This document shows positions 32,957 through 44,358 of a DNA stretch of 64,000 bases, piece by piece; within the stretch, counting starts at the first letter, position 1; each line of letters begins with the position of its first letter. The position numbers and the translations under genes were made by a program. The notes below the pieces were generated by a model. The model was not told the origin of the DNA. It saw only the letters and a program-made list of their open reading frames with translations, and ran no database searches. Source of the stretch: Acanthosoma haemorrhoidale (taxonomy: Eukaryota > Arthropoda > Insecta > Hemiptera > Acanthosomatidae); assembly GCA_930367205.1 (NCBI GenBank), contig OV884009.1, forward strand, positions 81,613,189-81,677,188, given 5' to 3'.

Positions 32957-34557
32957 TTATTATTATTATTATTATTTGTTCCGGCATTTGTGCACCGCGG
33001 CCTCACTGAGACCTATTGTGCGCCGTCCATGTCCCTGTCCTATATATGTGACAGGCCCACGGCCTTTGCAAATCTGAGGATACTGAATGGATCGATCAGT
33101 TCACATAGTTTGGGGTCTACAATGCGATCACTACCAAAGTGAAGGTATCGCCTTCTAGCTAAGTTATCACAGTCACATATTATATGACGTGCCGTTTCTC
33201 CCTCTTTCTTGCAGAATCTGCAGATTGGTGATCCCACTATCCCCAAATTAAAGAGGTGTTTATTTAACCGACAGTGACCTGTATAGAGTCCTGTCACACT
33301 TTTGAGTGTCCACCTGTCCATTGATAGAAGTGCTGAGCTTCTTCTCTTACAGGGTCCATTAAGAAACAGTTTCGAGTGTTCCTGTTTCTTAGTTTCTCTC
33401 CAAGAAAGTCTTGCCTTGTCCTCTAAAGCTAATTTTATACGCCTTTTAGCGTAGCTGAGGCTGATACCACATATGGGTTCAGGTGCAAGAGGTGTCTGTT
33501 CTGAGCCCACCCTTGCAAGGCCATCTGCCTTCTCATTGCCTGTGATGCCTGTGTGTCCTGGCACCCAGTCGATTCTAACCTTATTGGCTAGCGAGAGTGT
33601 GTTTAAGTTGTTTTTACACTCCTCAACCAAATAAGATCTGGTCGTATAGCTTCTCAGGGCGCCAATGGCTGCCTGGCTATCCGTGAAAATTGTGATCAGT
33701 CTGTTTTTTACACCCTCCCCAATTAAGGTTTGGGTACAGACATTGATCGCCATCACTTCGGCCTGAAAGACCGAGGTGTGTCTACCTAAAGGAATAGAAA
33801 TCCCAGATTCTGGTTTATCTTTCCTCCATATGCCGGCCCCTGATCCGTTTTCTGTTAGTGAGCCGTCTGTGTAGCAATTAATCCCATTACACAGTTTATG
33901 TGGTTTGGTCTTTGTGTTTTCCGCACAGTACAAAACGTCTGTGTGTTTCTTAACTTGTAGGTCAGAGTGCATTGACAGCACCTCGTCCTCATCAATTCTT
34001 CTGAACAAGTTCCCATGCCCCATGCGAGTCATGACTTTGGATCTTGTTCCTGATTTCGCAAGTCTGTAAGCCACGTTCAAGGCTTGCGCTTCTACTTCTA
34101 TGTGCAGTGGATTCAAGTTCAATAAGACTTCCATTGCAGCAGTAGGAGTTGTACTCATGGCACCAGTGATCATGAGACATGAAAGCCTCTGTAATTTGCC
34201 AAGCAAAGTTTTATTTTTACTAATACTACCTCTGTGCCACCACACCATAGAGGCATAGAGCACCATTGGTCTAACTGCTGCGGTATATAGCCAGAATAAC
34301 ATTCTGGGTTGTAGTCCCCAGGTCCTACCCACAGCCCTTTTACATGCATAGAGGCATCGAAGTGCCTTCATAGTAGTATTCCTGATGTGTTTAGACCAGT
34401 CCAATTTTCTATCCAGAGTAACCCCTAGATGCTTTACCTCACTACAAATGCTTACCTGTGTCCCCCCTATATAGGGTGGTCTAACTATAGCATTTCTTTT
34501 GTTAGTGAAGATACAGAGATTTATCTTCTGGGGATTGATTCCTAAACAATTCTATAA
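32957..34557 (-). mobile_element. I/LOA-type non-LTR retrotransposon, 5'-truncated
   Basis: A 1.6-kb insertion on minus, fixed on both sides by the 13-bp duplication aagctatatacta. The 3' end is a run of TTATTATT on + (a (TAA)n tail on the element strand), as in I-clade elements. The coding part holds the end of the reverse transcriptase, a complete RNase H domain and a C-terminal Cys/His motif. An RNase H downstream of the reverse transcriptase is typical of I/LOA/R1-related clades and not of Jockey. The 5' half is missing, including the catalytic reverse-transcriptase motifs and endonuclease. The 3'UTR is short (about 65 bp). The intact frame and perfect duplication indicate a young insertion. 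Confidence 0.93.
33040..34551 (-). pseudogene. Retrotransposon ORF2 C-terminus with intact RNase H
   Basis: The frame is open for 503 codons from the truncation point (34551) to TAG at 33042-33040. In order: the end of the reverse transcriptase and its thumb (H-L-G-V-T-L-D-R-K-L-D-W, then R-P-M-V-L-Y-A); an RNase H fold with the four acidic residues in context (Y-T-D-G-S, F-Q-A-E-V-M-A, F-T-D-S-Q-A-A, and N-E-K-A-D-G-L-A after W-V-P-G-H-T-G); and a C-terminal C-R-F-C-x(5)-T-x-R-H-I-I-C-D-C zinc-binding-like motif. RNase H would remove the RNA strand after first-strand synthesis. The N-terminal endonuclease and catalytic A-D-D region are absent, and no native start codon remains, so this is a non-autonomous fragment, possibly still producing a peptide if transcribed. 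Confidence 0.9.
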
Positions 34558-34570
34558 AAGCTATATACTA
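34558..34570 (+). repeat. target-site duplication, right (aagctatatacta)
   Basis: Right partner of 32944-32956, at the 5'-truncated end of the element. Confidence 0.93.
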
Positions 34571-35830
34571 ACTGATAAAAAAAACCAGTAGCCTCGCTTT
34601 ATTTCATATTTTAGTGTTTTTGTACCATCTAAATTCCTTTTACATTAGTAACGTACTAAATTGTACTTTTTAGAGCTAGTATCAAGTAAATTGTATTCTA
34701 TTTCATATCGATTATGTTGTAAATTGGATTTTTTTTACAATATTAATAATAAATTGTTAAGTAATGATAGTATTAAGTTGTTTTGTTTTTTGAATTACTT
34801 ACTAATGAAACAAAAGAGTCGGTGTAAGTGTAAGTTTACTAAATGCGTATTAAATAACTGTCAAACAGCTATTCAGTATAAAAAGAAAACTTATAAAATT
34901 AAATAAATTATTTGTTTTATTGGTTTCTAAATTTGTTGGCTCGTAGAATGTCTTTATTTTTTATTTTATGTGATACTTTAACCCTTTGTCTTTAGTCACA
35001 GGGAAAAAAATCATAAGATTTTTTATTCATACTTCCAGTTATTCTTTTTTGAATTAGGGTAAAAAATTTCCTAAGCGTTACATTAACAGTGGTTTACTAA
35101 TGCAGCTGAAGATAACCTTACAACTAGCCTTTGATAGATGACATAATTAATTTCAATTCTATCGTTTGTAACAGCTTTATCATGAATGTAATATTATGTA
35201 ACTAGGTACTCATGGCTGTTGTCATAAAGTGATGAGCATAGACATTATGTTGCGCTGTGCATTTTTTATGGGTAATAAAATTTATTGATGTATACCATAC
35301 GTAATAGCCAACAGGTAAAGTATTTTATCTACTACTGGTCGTAAAATAACCCCCTACGTAAAAGATTTTATAGTGCATTATAGACAAATGCACTGTTAGC
35401 ATGAAAAAAAACATAGTTGTAGAGCTCCTAACATATTTCATTGCCATTTTATAGGAATGTTTTCAAGAAACATCGACAAAAATATTTTTCATTTGCAATT
35501 CAGTTACATAGACTTTTTTTTTTTTATAATTTCGCTTTTTTAATTAAAATTTCTAACCATATATATGAGATAAAAAGTAATACCAATCTTGAGACTAGCA
35601 CACAATTAAAAAAAAAAAAATGCTAATATTTAGTAAAATGACGATTAAAATGTCTTCATGATGAATGGCAGAATACAAATTCAAAACTAATTAATAGTCA
35701 TATATTCATTAGAATCCACAATTTTCAATTAATTATTTAAGGATGCTCTTTATCAATTAATAATTATTGATTTTTTTCTGATTATAAAAATACTTATATG
35801 AAAATTAGTATTTGCTAGTAATTATTATGC
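34571..35830. other. no supported gene
   Basis: Very AT-rich spacer; the 81-codon + frame at 34661-34906 is low complexity. Nothing recognised. Confidence 0.45.
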
Positions 35831-36170
35831 TTATGTACCAACATTCAAACAGCATGTACATACACATTCTGGCCAGCAGCCTCCTCCCTCCAAAGGCAAT
35901 CCCCCCAAGCTGGTAGAAGGTTTGAATTTCGCAGAATTCCTTCCATCTCCACAGTCGTGAAGATAGAGAGAGAGAGAGAGAGCAAGAGAGCCACAGACAC
36001 TCAGGACAAGGGTGGGAATGATGACCAGCACCTTGGCTCCATCACAAGTATTTAAATGCACAGTAGATCGTGGGCCACCACCATTTAGGCAACGAGGAGT
36101 ATTGTAAGGATGACGATTACTTGATAAGGAGATAAAGAGATTTTGACGAAGAGACAGGTTTTGCATACAT
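35831..36170 (-). mobile_element. second Jockey-like family, 3' region
   Basis: On + it contains gagagccacagacactcaggaca, matching the long 3'UTR of the main family (gagagccacagacgctcaggaca), then a diverged ORF2 end: ...agatcgtgggccaccaccatttaggcaacgaggagtattgtaaggatga. The same arrangement occurs at 54290-54560. A (GA)n run lies at about 35966-35983. It is strongly diverged from the main family. Confidence 0.55.
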
Positions 36171-37780
36171 TTTACCGAATGGGTTCCCTCAAGGACCCCA
36201 CTCCTTTATTCCCCATTTCATGTCGATTCCAAAATAAAAAAAAACACTTCTAAACCATTACAATCTTTGCATACAATGGTCGTGCTTCGGTGTCTTTCTC
36301 ACACGAGTTTCTTGCAACTATGGCACTTGTGCTACAATTGTTTTACGCTTGTTTGATTGTTGACTTTAATCATTCAGTCGAATTACGGGAAGCATGTGGA
36401 CGTTGACCCCAGCCATGTTCTTTAAAGAACATCGCAATGAATTCCTTGTTATGTTGTAATAAAGTTTTCTGCTTCAAGGAATACAGACAGTTTTATGAAA
36501 ATGCTTCCAGTCCAGTGAGGAAAAAAATTGTTTTAACTCTTTTATATTAGAAAAACCAGAGCGTGGGGTCGTCAGCGACCTCATCCGGTGGTTAAATGGA
36601 ATTTCACTTATTAGTTTGCCGAGGATTCTTTTGTAATTTGGTAACAGTGGGCTCTGGGTTGTCTGGAAAGCAAGTAAAAAATTATTTCGTTACACTTACT
36701 TTTTGCCAAAAACGACGTAAAACTTTGAATAAAACTTCCAGTGATCCAAACAGTTTCATAAAATGAATGCATTAGTCCCCCGTACAAGCTGAAACAGAAA
36801 TGGCTAAAACAGAGGAGTCGAAAAGACTAGAACTGAATGAAAGACTCACAGATAGTCATAAGAGTTCAATATAACAATTAAAACAAGTAACCTTTGACAC
36901 GTCTGATATGTTTAGAACTCAGAGGAATGATGGATTTAAGAAGTTCAAAAGGAGGTAGAAAGAGGTATGAGGAAGAGGGCTCATCGAAGAAAATTGGAAG
37001 CAAACAAGGCAGAAGAAGAGAAGAAAATAGGAGCATCAAGGGTCTGCTAAGGCATGTAAAGGCAACCATTTGTTGGGAAGTCCAACAAAACGAAATATTA
37101 TTATGGTAGTCATTTATCTTTGCGATGAAGTTTGTCCACCAACTTTTCTCTTTCATCTTCCTCATGCATACTTATAGCTGCAATTTCCTTCATCACATCT
37201 TGTAGTGGTTTCGCTCAGTTTCATATACAATATACAACAAATATACAATACACAAGACTTCGCTGTTAAGTAAATAATATAAAGTAAATAATTTCCCTAT
37301 AGCACATAAGTCTAAATAAAAAGATAATTAATCATGTTAAGATAAAACTCTAAATTCCTTAAAGTCGGATTAATAAATCAAAATTTTTTTTTTGTAGAAT
37401 TACGCTTAAAAAAATGGTATTCTATACTCCAAAAGAAAGGGCTTTAATTTTAAACATTGTGCCGCAATCGTATTTCTCCTACCTTGGTCGTCATATTTAA
37501 TACAGCATAGTGGTCGCAATAATTATGCACTTTACCTAAACTTTAAAACAATGAATAATAAATAACCTTTTAATTTATTTGAGCCTGGTTAGCACAATAG
37601 GGGAGTGACGGAATCGAAAGACATTGTTTCTGGGCTGAACAAACTGGAAACTGATAAAAACTTAACGTTACTAAGCAGAGGAAAAGCGGAATATTTACAA
37701 TTAATGGTACTCTATGATCATAGCGAATGTATGAAAGCGGTATAAAAAAATAAATAATTATTAGCCAATAGAAATAGATA
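36171..37780. other. no supported gene
   Basis: Includes a purine-rich tract at about 36930-37050 (open on both strands: 36878-37165 minus and 36894-37109 plus). The purine bias explains the open frames; no motif is visible. Confidence 0.4.
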
Positions 37781-37789
37781 TTGGTATAG

Positions 37790-37925
37790 GGTTCACTGAA
37801 CTAGGTGAGTTAACTAGCTACTTGTCAGTGACTCAGCGACGAATGAAGAACCCTTTGAGCCCAGTTCGGGGCAAACCAATTACACAACAGTTAGTTAACT
37901 AGTTCACTCAAAGTTGTTGTATAGT
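37790..37925. repeat. imperfect inverted repeat around agttaacta
   Basis: Left arm ctaggtgagttaactagcta and right arm agttaactagttcactc are roughly complementary, about 80-90 bp apart. Possible MITE remnant; no target duplication identified. Confidence 0.3.
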
Positions 37926-38885
37926 ACATGTTGCAATAGAATCGTACCAAAGGTGTCAATTTAAAACCACACGATTGCTGAGGATTTGAAAGACCTAATG
38001 TTTTCTTGATTATTACATTGCACGAATTTTTTTTTTCAAAAATGCATGAAGCCTCACCTAAAATATTGTTTATCCTGGATATTGCATCAATAGTTGATCT
38101 CTCACCAACTAGGATCTTAGTTGATCCTCAATCAATAGTTGATGCTTATTCAGGCATTCTCAGGACTACAATTCTAAAAAAATTACATCAATTTAAATAC
38201 ATAGAAACAGTTACATACAGAATACATAAAATAATATCATTAGCAACGATCCAAAGAATAAAACAACATTCCTTTGAATGATTTTATCTTTAAATTTATA
38301 TTCGTTCACAGCTATATACCAAAAGACAATACCATTTATAGCTGTGTTGTTTTATTCGTTGTACTGTTGCCACACATATTGCATACATTTGAAGAGTTTT
38401 GCATATAATTGTTCCCTATGTATGAGTATCTACCTACGTAATTTTTTTAATTTGTTATATCGTCAGAATAGTTGTTCTAAAGATAAACTGAATAGACAAA
38501 ACACCAACTGTTGTTGAATATGAATAATTTAATACTTCAAGCTACTTTGTAAAATAGATTTTCACACAGCATAAATATCAATATATACTCGTAGGTGTCT
38601 CTGAAAAATAATTTTTTCTTAGTGTTGATATAAAAGAGGAATTGTTTACAAATCTATATGTAACGCTGAAAAATGATGAATGCTACAACTAAAGGAAAAC
38701 ATACATGAATAAAAATAGAATACATAAAAAAAGCAAGAAAAGCGGAAGTGTAACTGAAATATCTACGGTTCAACTCAACTAATGTCTTTCGTGAGGTCTA
38801 CAAGAGTGTTGTATTTAAATTATCTTATTGGATATTCTTAATTTCCACACTTCAAACTCATGACAAAATAAAAGATTGATTGCGA

Positions 38886-38920
38886 GTTTTGATAGCAAGT
38901 CAGCGGCTTACTATCAAAAC
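38886..38920. repeat. 14-bp inverted repeat with a third copy nearby
   Basis: gttttgatagcaag (38886-38899) and cttactatcaaaac (38907-38920) form a hairpin with one mismatch and a 7-nt loop. A third unit, gttttgatagtaa, occurs at 39032-39044, so the 38886-39044 block is bracketed by the same motif. The tRNA-like segment at 38950-39010 lies inside. Confidence 0.55.
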
Positions 38921-38949
38921 CTGCTAAGCCTAATGTCCTAATTCAGAGG

Positions 38950-39010
38950 GTTTTGTTCCTATGTCAGAGCTAGCGCATTGAGCTAGGTTGTAGGTTCAAA
39001 TCCTGGTTTC
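38950..39010 (+). repeat. tRNA-like fragment (B-box)
   Basis: Contains a good B-box (GGTTCAAATCC, about 38993-39003) followed by a TTTCGCC-type acceptor-arm-like tail, with an A-box-like TAGCGCATTGAG unusually close upstream. This looks like a tRNA-derived repeat with a deletion in the anticodon arm, not a functional tRNA. Confidence 0.3.
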
Positions 39011-39159
39011 GCCAGGAGATACAAAAGTGGGGTTTTGATAGTAAACCAATAAGGTATTAGATTAAAACGAGTAAACACAATCGGGTAGCTTGTCGATTCC
39101 TTTAGTGTAATCAACTTTTAAAGACGGAATTTGAGCCCGGGATCTCTAGACCTCCGGTA

Positions 39160-39245
39160 AGGCTGAAGTGTTTGATCCTTGGAAATGATCAGTAGGGCAA
39201 GACCACCTGTCCTGAGATCTTGCTTTCGTGGGTTCCAATCCAAAT
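39160..39245 (+). repeat. tRNA-like SINE head
   Basis: A-box-like GATCAGTAGGGCAAGACC precedes, at tRNA-like spacing, a B-box-like GTGGGTTCCAATCC (about 39229-39242). The cloverleaf is not complete. Probably a tRNA-derived SINE remnant. An overlapping 84-codon minus-strand frame (39118-39372) is then a by-product. Confidence 0.3.
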
Positions 39246-39493
39246 AAATTTTAACTTTAGCTATAATTATAAAAACTGTGGGATGATATATAAAAATTAC
39301 GATGCTATGGCCCTCAACTTGCCTAAAACAAATGTTATGACGGTAGGAACCCATGAAACGACTATTTCCCATTACAGTTAATGAACCTGAGTATTAGAAT
39401 TACGGGAGATCGCAGAATATATGCTTAAGTCATAAAAATAACGACCAACCGGGTGTATTTCCAATCGAGGAATACAATAATCGGGAAAAGTGA

Positions 39494-39870
39494 GATAGAA
39501 ACCTCCTGGAAAGAAGGCTGCAGATAGCCAAGATTCTCGACAGAGTAATTGGGAAAAGTAGACTGGACAGAATGAGGAACACTAGGGTGCGGAAAGAGGT
39601 AAATCAGGAACCCCTCAAGGGCTTGATAAATACCAGAGCACTTAAACGGTTCAGTCACGTCTCTAGATTGACAGGAGAGTATGAAGCTGTTGGTATCCCG
39701 TAGGACTCCCAAAGAAATATTGGGTGAATCATGTGAAAGGAGTATTCAGAGCAAAGGGGGCACAGCAGATCAGAGCACTGAAGTGATTATCAGAGGACAG
39801 ACATAGCTAGGACGTTTCTGCAGGCTACAAACGCGACACAACTATGTACTAAGGGGTCTGCTAAAGAAGA
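39494..39870 (+). pseudogene. reverse-transcriptase C-terminal relic, third non-LTR lineage
   Basis: The + frame 39494-39703 (69 codons, then TAG) reads L-x-I-A-K-I-L-D-R-V-I-G-K-S-R-L-D-R-M-R-N-T, then V-R-K-E-V-N-Q-E-P-L and F-S-H-V-S-R-L. This matches the post-palm tail found in several insect endonuclease/reverse-transcriptase elements (pattern: D-R-I-R-N-T-x-I-R-x-E, then R-W-F-G-H-V-x-R-M). After the stop, another frame continues with Y-W-V-N-H-V-K-G-V-F-R-A-K-G and L-S-E-D-R-H, the usual next motif, so a frameshift is present. The catalytic half is absent. This lineage differs from both the Jockey and the RNase H elements here; RTE-like is my best guess. Confidence 0.6.
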
Positions 39871-41341
39871 ACTAAGAATTCTTAATACAAGGGAATTTAT
39901 GTAGAAATGGATCTTCTACTTATCACACATCCAAAGAAATGAGCGCAATACATTCATTTTGTCAGTTTCAGGAAACTATCAATGAAAACAACGTCTAGAC
40001 GCATAATTAACGCTCTTAATATTCATAAATGTAATAAATCTCTGCCAACGGTGAATGTAGAGTTACTTAAAAGTTTTAACTGCGCCGGGGGAAAATGGAT
40101 CCGTCGGCAGTTTCAAACTATTACATTACTTTTGCTTCGTTTAATCAGTGCCTTTAATTGCTCCCCGTGGCATTTAAATCTACGTCCCTCTTAACTACTG
40201 CCTCGTTCGACCACACTCAGCAAATTCATGATGACATAGTTCTCGGCACCATGGAACCCTGCCTCTACTTTTTCCCCCAGCGTGTATTATGGTTTTATTA
40301 TCTCTGTTGTATGTTCTGTCCAATATGGTTAAAGGGGTTTCTCTTGTTTCTGTTCGAAATTTTACTTTGCTCAACTGTGCTTTATTGATTGTTGTAAATC
40401 ACAACAATTTGCAAACATTTTTGTACAAGCTTTGAGAAACGATAGCACAAAAACTAATTAAAAGTCATTCGAAAGAATAAAGTTTTGGCCATGTCGTTCA
40501 ACTGATTCCAATGCGTTTTTCTATTCAAATAGGCTGTAGGCTGTTCACATTATATTCGGATTGATGAAAAAGTGATTTTCAGTGACTTAGATTGTTTAAA
40601 TAACAATTTTTTTTATCACAATCACCGATTAGTTTTTTTACAAGTGATTTATAAAACAAACGTAGCTACACTAATTCACAAAAACAATTTATGGCGTGAT
40701 TGATGTACTGACATTTTAGACCATGAAATCAAAAACATATAAATAAACTTTGATATCCTGATCTGTCATATGCGGGCAGCCAAATACGTAAAAAAGAAAT
40801 GCTTTCATCATTTTTAAAATGAGAATTAGGTATCTCATAACTCGAAAATATAGTGGGAATTAACATTTTATAAATTTAAATAGACGTCATGCTGATGAGA
40901 CACCGAGGCTCAGAAAAGGATGACAAAAAAAAAACCATTAAACAAACATCTTGTAAAATATGTAAACTTGTAAAGTTTCTTCTTAATACAAATAAAATAA
41001 TGTATAACTATTTACTATTTTTCTTTATTTCGTATATATCCTAGTCATACTCCTATATCCGGATTGTTCCCAGATCTAGATCACTCCGACCAATTAATCC
41101 CTATATGGGGGAATCTACTGTAATAAGAGAAAAAACTGACGCATTAAGGGCTTGTGTTTGAAAAATCTGTTTTAATGACTTTTTGTAATCATAGTTAAAA
41201 AGAAAAGAACAAAATTACATATTGTTAATTCTTCCTTTAATTCTGAGTTTTTTAATTTAAAAGTTATTTTCCTTAATTGATCTAATGCATTCTATACCAT
41301 AGACCACACAGTCCTTTCCAAGTTATAATCATTAACCTTTT
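39871..41341. other. no supported gene
   Basis: AT-rich spacer. A 76-codon + frame at 40158-40388 is hydrophobic and lacks motifs. Confidence 0.4.
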
Positions 41342-41352
41342 CTGATAGCTCT
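41342..41352 (+). repeat. possible target-site duplication, left (ctgatagctct)
   Basis: The 11-bp ctgatagctct recurs at 45678-45688, bracketing the long Jockey copy. The left copy abuts catagataaaaaatttt, an A/T-rich stretch that could be the tail (on +) of a copy ending early in the 3'UTR. Confidence 0.6.
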
Positions 41353-41604
41353 CATAGATAAAAAATTTTCATTCACGCGCTCATTCATACTGCATATACA
41401 AACAGTCCAGAGACCCCCAAGTCCATATGGTTGTCACCTCCGCGTGTGAAGGAGGAAGCGGATTCTTGGGAAGTCCCCCACGCTCTTTCGTCAGCCGCGT
41501 CACTGGATAACAGCCAGCGGAGGTTGACCAAGAACACGAGAGCCACAGACGCCAGGACATAATTGAAGAAACTGGCCATTGCCAGGACTCCCACTATAAC
41601 GTAT

Positions 41605-44220
41605 TTATAGCATGTCACAATTCCAGTGCCGTTTTAGTCTCCGAGGAGGAATATAGAGATGAGTGGTGCAGTGCAATGACTGTGCTAGGGGATTAGGGTG
41701 GTTGGATAAGTTACTATGGAATTTAATGAGCTTGGAAGGGTTGAGTTCAAGAATGTAGGGTATATTAAGATCATTATAAAGGGTTTGTTCCGGATGGAAT
41801 AAGGGGGATTGACTGTTATTTTCAGGACTTTTGATTGAAAGGATTAGATGAGCTTGATTTTCGACTTTTTTGCTGTCCCCATAGCTCTATTCCGTATCTC
41901 CAGATTGGGTTAAGTATAACTTTGTAGATTAGTAGTTTATTTTCTATTGAGAGATAGGATGTCCTTCGAAGTAGTCTGTACAGTTGTCCAAAGCATCTGT
42001 TTAGTTCTTGTATTTTTAGCCTCGTGTGTGGGTTCCATGTCAGTCTCTTGTCGAGATGGAAGCCTAAATGCCATACTGTCTCGGAAACAGGTAAAGGAAT
42101 CAAAATTAAAAAAAAAACTAGTGGACCGGACTTGCGGCAGAGGTTAAAGGTTATGTAGGAACATTTTGTTTCATTAACTTTGATGCGCCATTGGTTGCAC
42201 CAATACTCGATCTCAACAAGGTGTTTTTGAAGGTTTTGGGATGCTATATCAGGGTCAGAATGGGATGACAGGACTGCAGTGTCATCTGCAAATGTTGCCA
42301 AGGAGGTATTGGTGGTAGAGGGGAGATTAGCGCTGTATAGGTTATAGAGGATGGGACCCAGGACGCTGCCCTGTGGAACTCCTGCTTTTATGGGATAGTA
42401 GTTAGAATATTCTAAACCACAGCAGACTTGGACGAAGCGGTTTGAAAGGTAGGACTGTAGTATTAGGAAAAGGGTCTGTGGTAAATATCTTTTGAGCTTG
42501 TAAAGCAAACCTGTCAAAAGCTTGAGCTATGGCCAGAAAGGCAGCAGTGCAATATTTTTTGGTTTCAAGGGCTGAGGATATGTGCAAGGATATGTGTAGG
42601 GAACAGTGGAATAAGGTTGACGGAAACCAAACTGGTGAGTAGGATAAAGGTTTTTGAATTCAACAATTGGAAGTAGTCGTTTTAATAGGAGTTTTTCAAA
42701 TATTTTTGGGAGGATAGCGAGAAGGCTAATTGGACGGCAAGATGAGGCGTCATTGGGTAGTTTACCGGGTTTGGCAAATAGGACTATAATGGAATATTTC
42801 TAGAGGAGAGGAAAGTGCGTCGTTCGGATAACGCAATTATAAATGTAGGTTAGGAAGATTATGGCTTTAGGAGGAAGTTGTTTGAGAATTCGAGAAGTAA
42901 GGAGATCATGTCCTGGAGATTTTCGGTAAGGTAAGTTTTTCATAAGGCATTTGACCTCAGAAGGATTAACGGCTTTTGGTGGAAGTGAGGGAATTTTCAA
43001 TGGTTGTGCGAGGAGTGTTGTTTTGAGGAGTAAGGTGAGGAGTGAAAGTACGGGAAAGATGCAGTGCGAATTCTTCTGACCTCTCGCTACCTGAATCCGC
43101 CCAGGACCTATCATCACGACGAAACGGGTGTGAAACAAGATGATATTTTAGCATTAGTTAGATTCCACAAGGCGTTATCCCTGATATACAGAGAGGAGAG
43201 ATGGGAATTAAAAGAATAGGAACGAATGGACGCCAATTGCCGCTTTACCGATCCGCAGTACTGATAGCGACGATCAGCAGGATGTCGGGATCTTTGCCAT
43301 ACTGTTCTTGCGTGGAGTTTAGATTGGATTAGGTCTTTGAGATACTGAGGTAAAGAATTTTGATTGTGAATTTTTGGATGACGGTGGGGTGATGATGTCT
43401 CCCAGGCCGACCTTAGGATCAGAGTAGTGCAGGAATGCACTGCACCATCTAGGTCTTGGGATGTTTCCAAAGGTTGCACTTTGAGGTCTACAGGGTCTGT
43501 AAGAATCTGGCGGAAGTGGTCCCCTTATAAATGAAGGAGGAGGCAGTTTGTGGAAAGGTCTTAGGAAAATGGTAAGGATAAAAGCGCTGTGATCGGAGCA
43601 GAGGTCGTCAAGGCGTGTAAGTGAATAGTTTATTGTTCCTAAACTGTTGTAGAAAAAGAAGCTAAGGAGATCAGGATTTCGGTTGGGATCAGATGACCAA
43701 TAGGCTGTGTCAGGACTGATAGTGGAGCAATGTTTCTGTGCGAGTGCTGAGACGTCCTTGTGTATTTGTGAATCTTGAGCCCCAATATTGGTGCTTTGCG
43801 TTAAAGTCTTCACCCACAAGGAAACGATGCCAGATGGAGTCTAGAAGTGGGAATCAGAAAGGGATTTATTGGGAGGGCAGTACGCTGATGCTTAAGTAAG
43901 GGGAAAAGTAAAGATGCTGATTGACACAGCAGTGGACTGAAAAAAAATCGTGTGCTACCAAAGGAACTATGTGATGGGAAATGGAGTTATGGACAATGGC
44001 AGTGGTACCTGCATGTGCTCTTCCATCTGGGTGGTCAGTTCGATAAGTCTGGTACTGTTAAACTGTAAATGGTCGTTTACTCGTAAGCCTTGTTTCAGTA
44101 ATAAGAGCTACGTCGATATTCTTGTCGCGGAGTAGTGCTTTCAGTTCGTTAGTGTGGGTGCGAACACCATTCGCATTCTAAAGAAGAATGGATAAGGAGT
44201 CGGAAGGATCCACTTATGGA
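41605..44220 (-). pseudogene. Jockey ORF2 (endonuclease-reverse transcriptase), broken
   Basis: From the N-terminus: an endonuclease start (Q-N-A-N-G near 44180; I-T-E-T-R-L near 44115; G-E-D-F-N-A-K-H near 43800; L-C-S-D-H-S-A-F in the frame 43319-43819), a pre-palm linker (S-P-G-H-D near 42915), palm motif A (F-L-A-I-A-Q-A-F-D, 42521-42546), G-V-P-Q-G-S near 42385, F-A-D-D near 42285, and a C-terminal tail ending R-L-K-R-H-W with TAA at 41607-41605. At least several stops and shifts divide it into fragments (41822-42517, 42402-42587, 42800-43138, 43114-43479, 43319-43819). In motif A the first, metal-binding Asp is replaced by Ala (GCC at 42533-42531), so even the restored frame would lack a catalytic residue. 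Family function: nicking target DNA and reverse-transcribing element RNA. Confidence 0.88.
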
Positions 44221-44358
44221 TTTTGTTTAACGGGGATTGTAAGGAGGGAAATGAGGAATATGTGAGATGTGTGTTTGAGGATGGGATTGAGTTTGTTGGT
44301 TGCTGGGATGAACGGAATGCTGGGGAAGAAGAACTTCCGGACGAGCAGTGGGCAGTGC

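Noticed and set aside
36878..37165. 95-codon minus and 71-codon plus frames over a purine-rich tract
   Set aside because: Purine bias removes stop codons on one strand and keeps the other open; no domain or splice support.
39425..39712. 95-codon open frame on minus
   Set aside because: It lies opposite the reverse-transcriptase relic on +, whose motifs are recognisable; the minus frame has none.
41947..42147. 66-codon + frame within the Jockey element
   Set aside because: It is the complement of the ORF2 reverse-transcriptase region and has no independent support.
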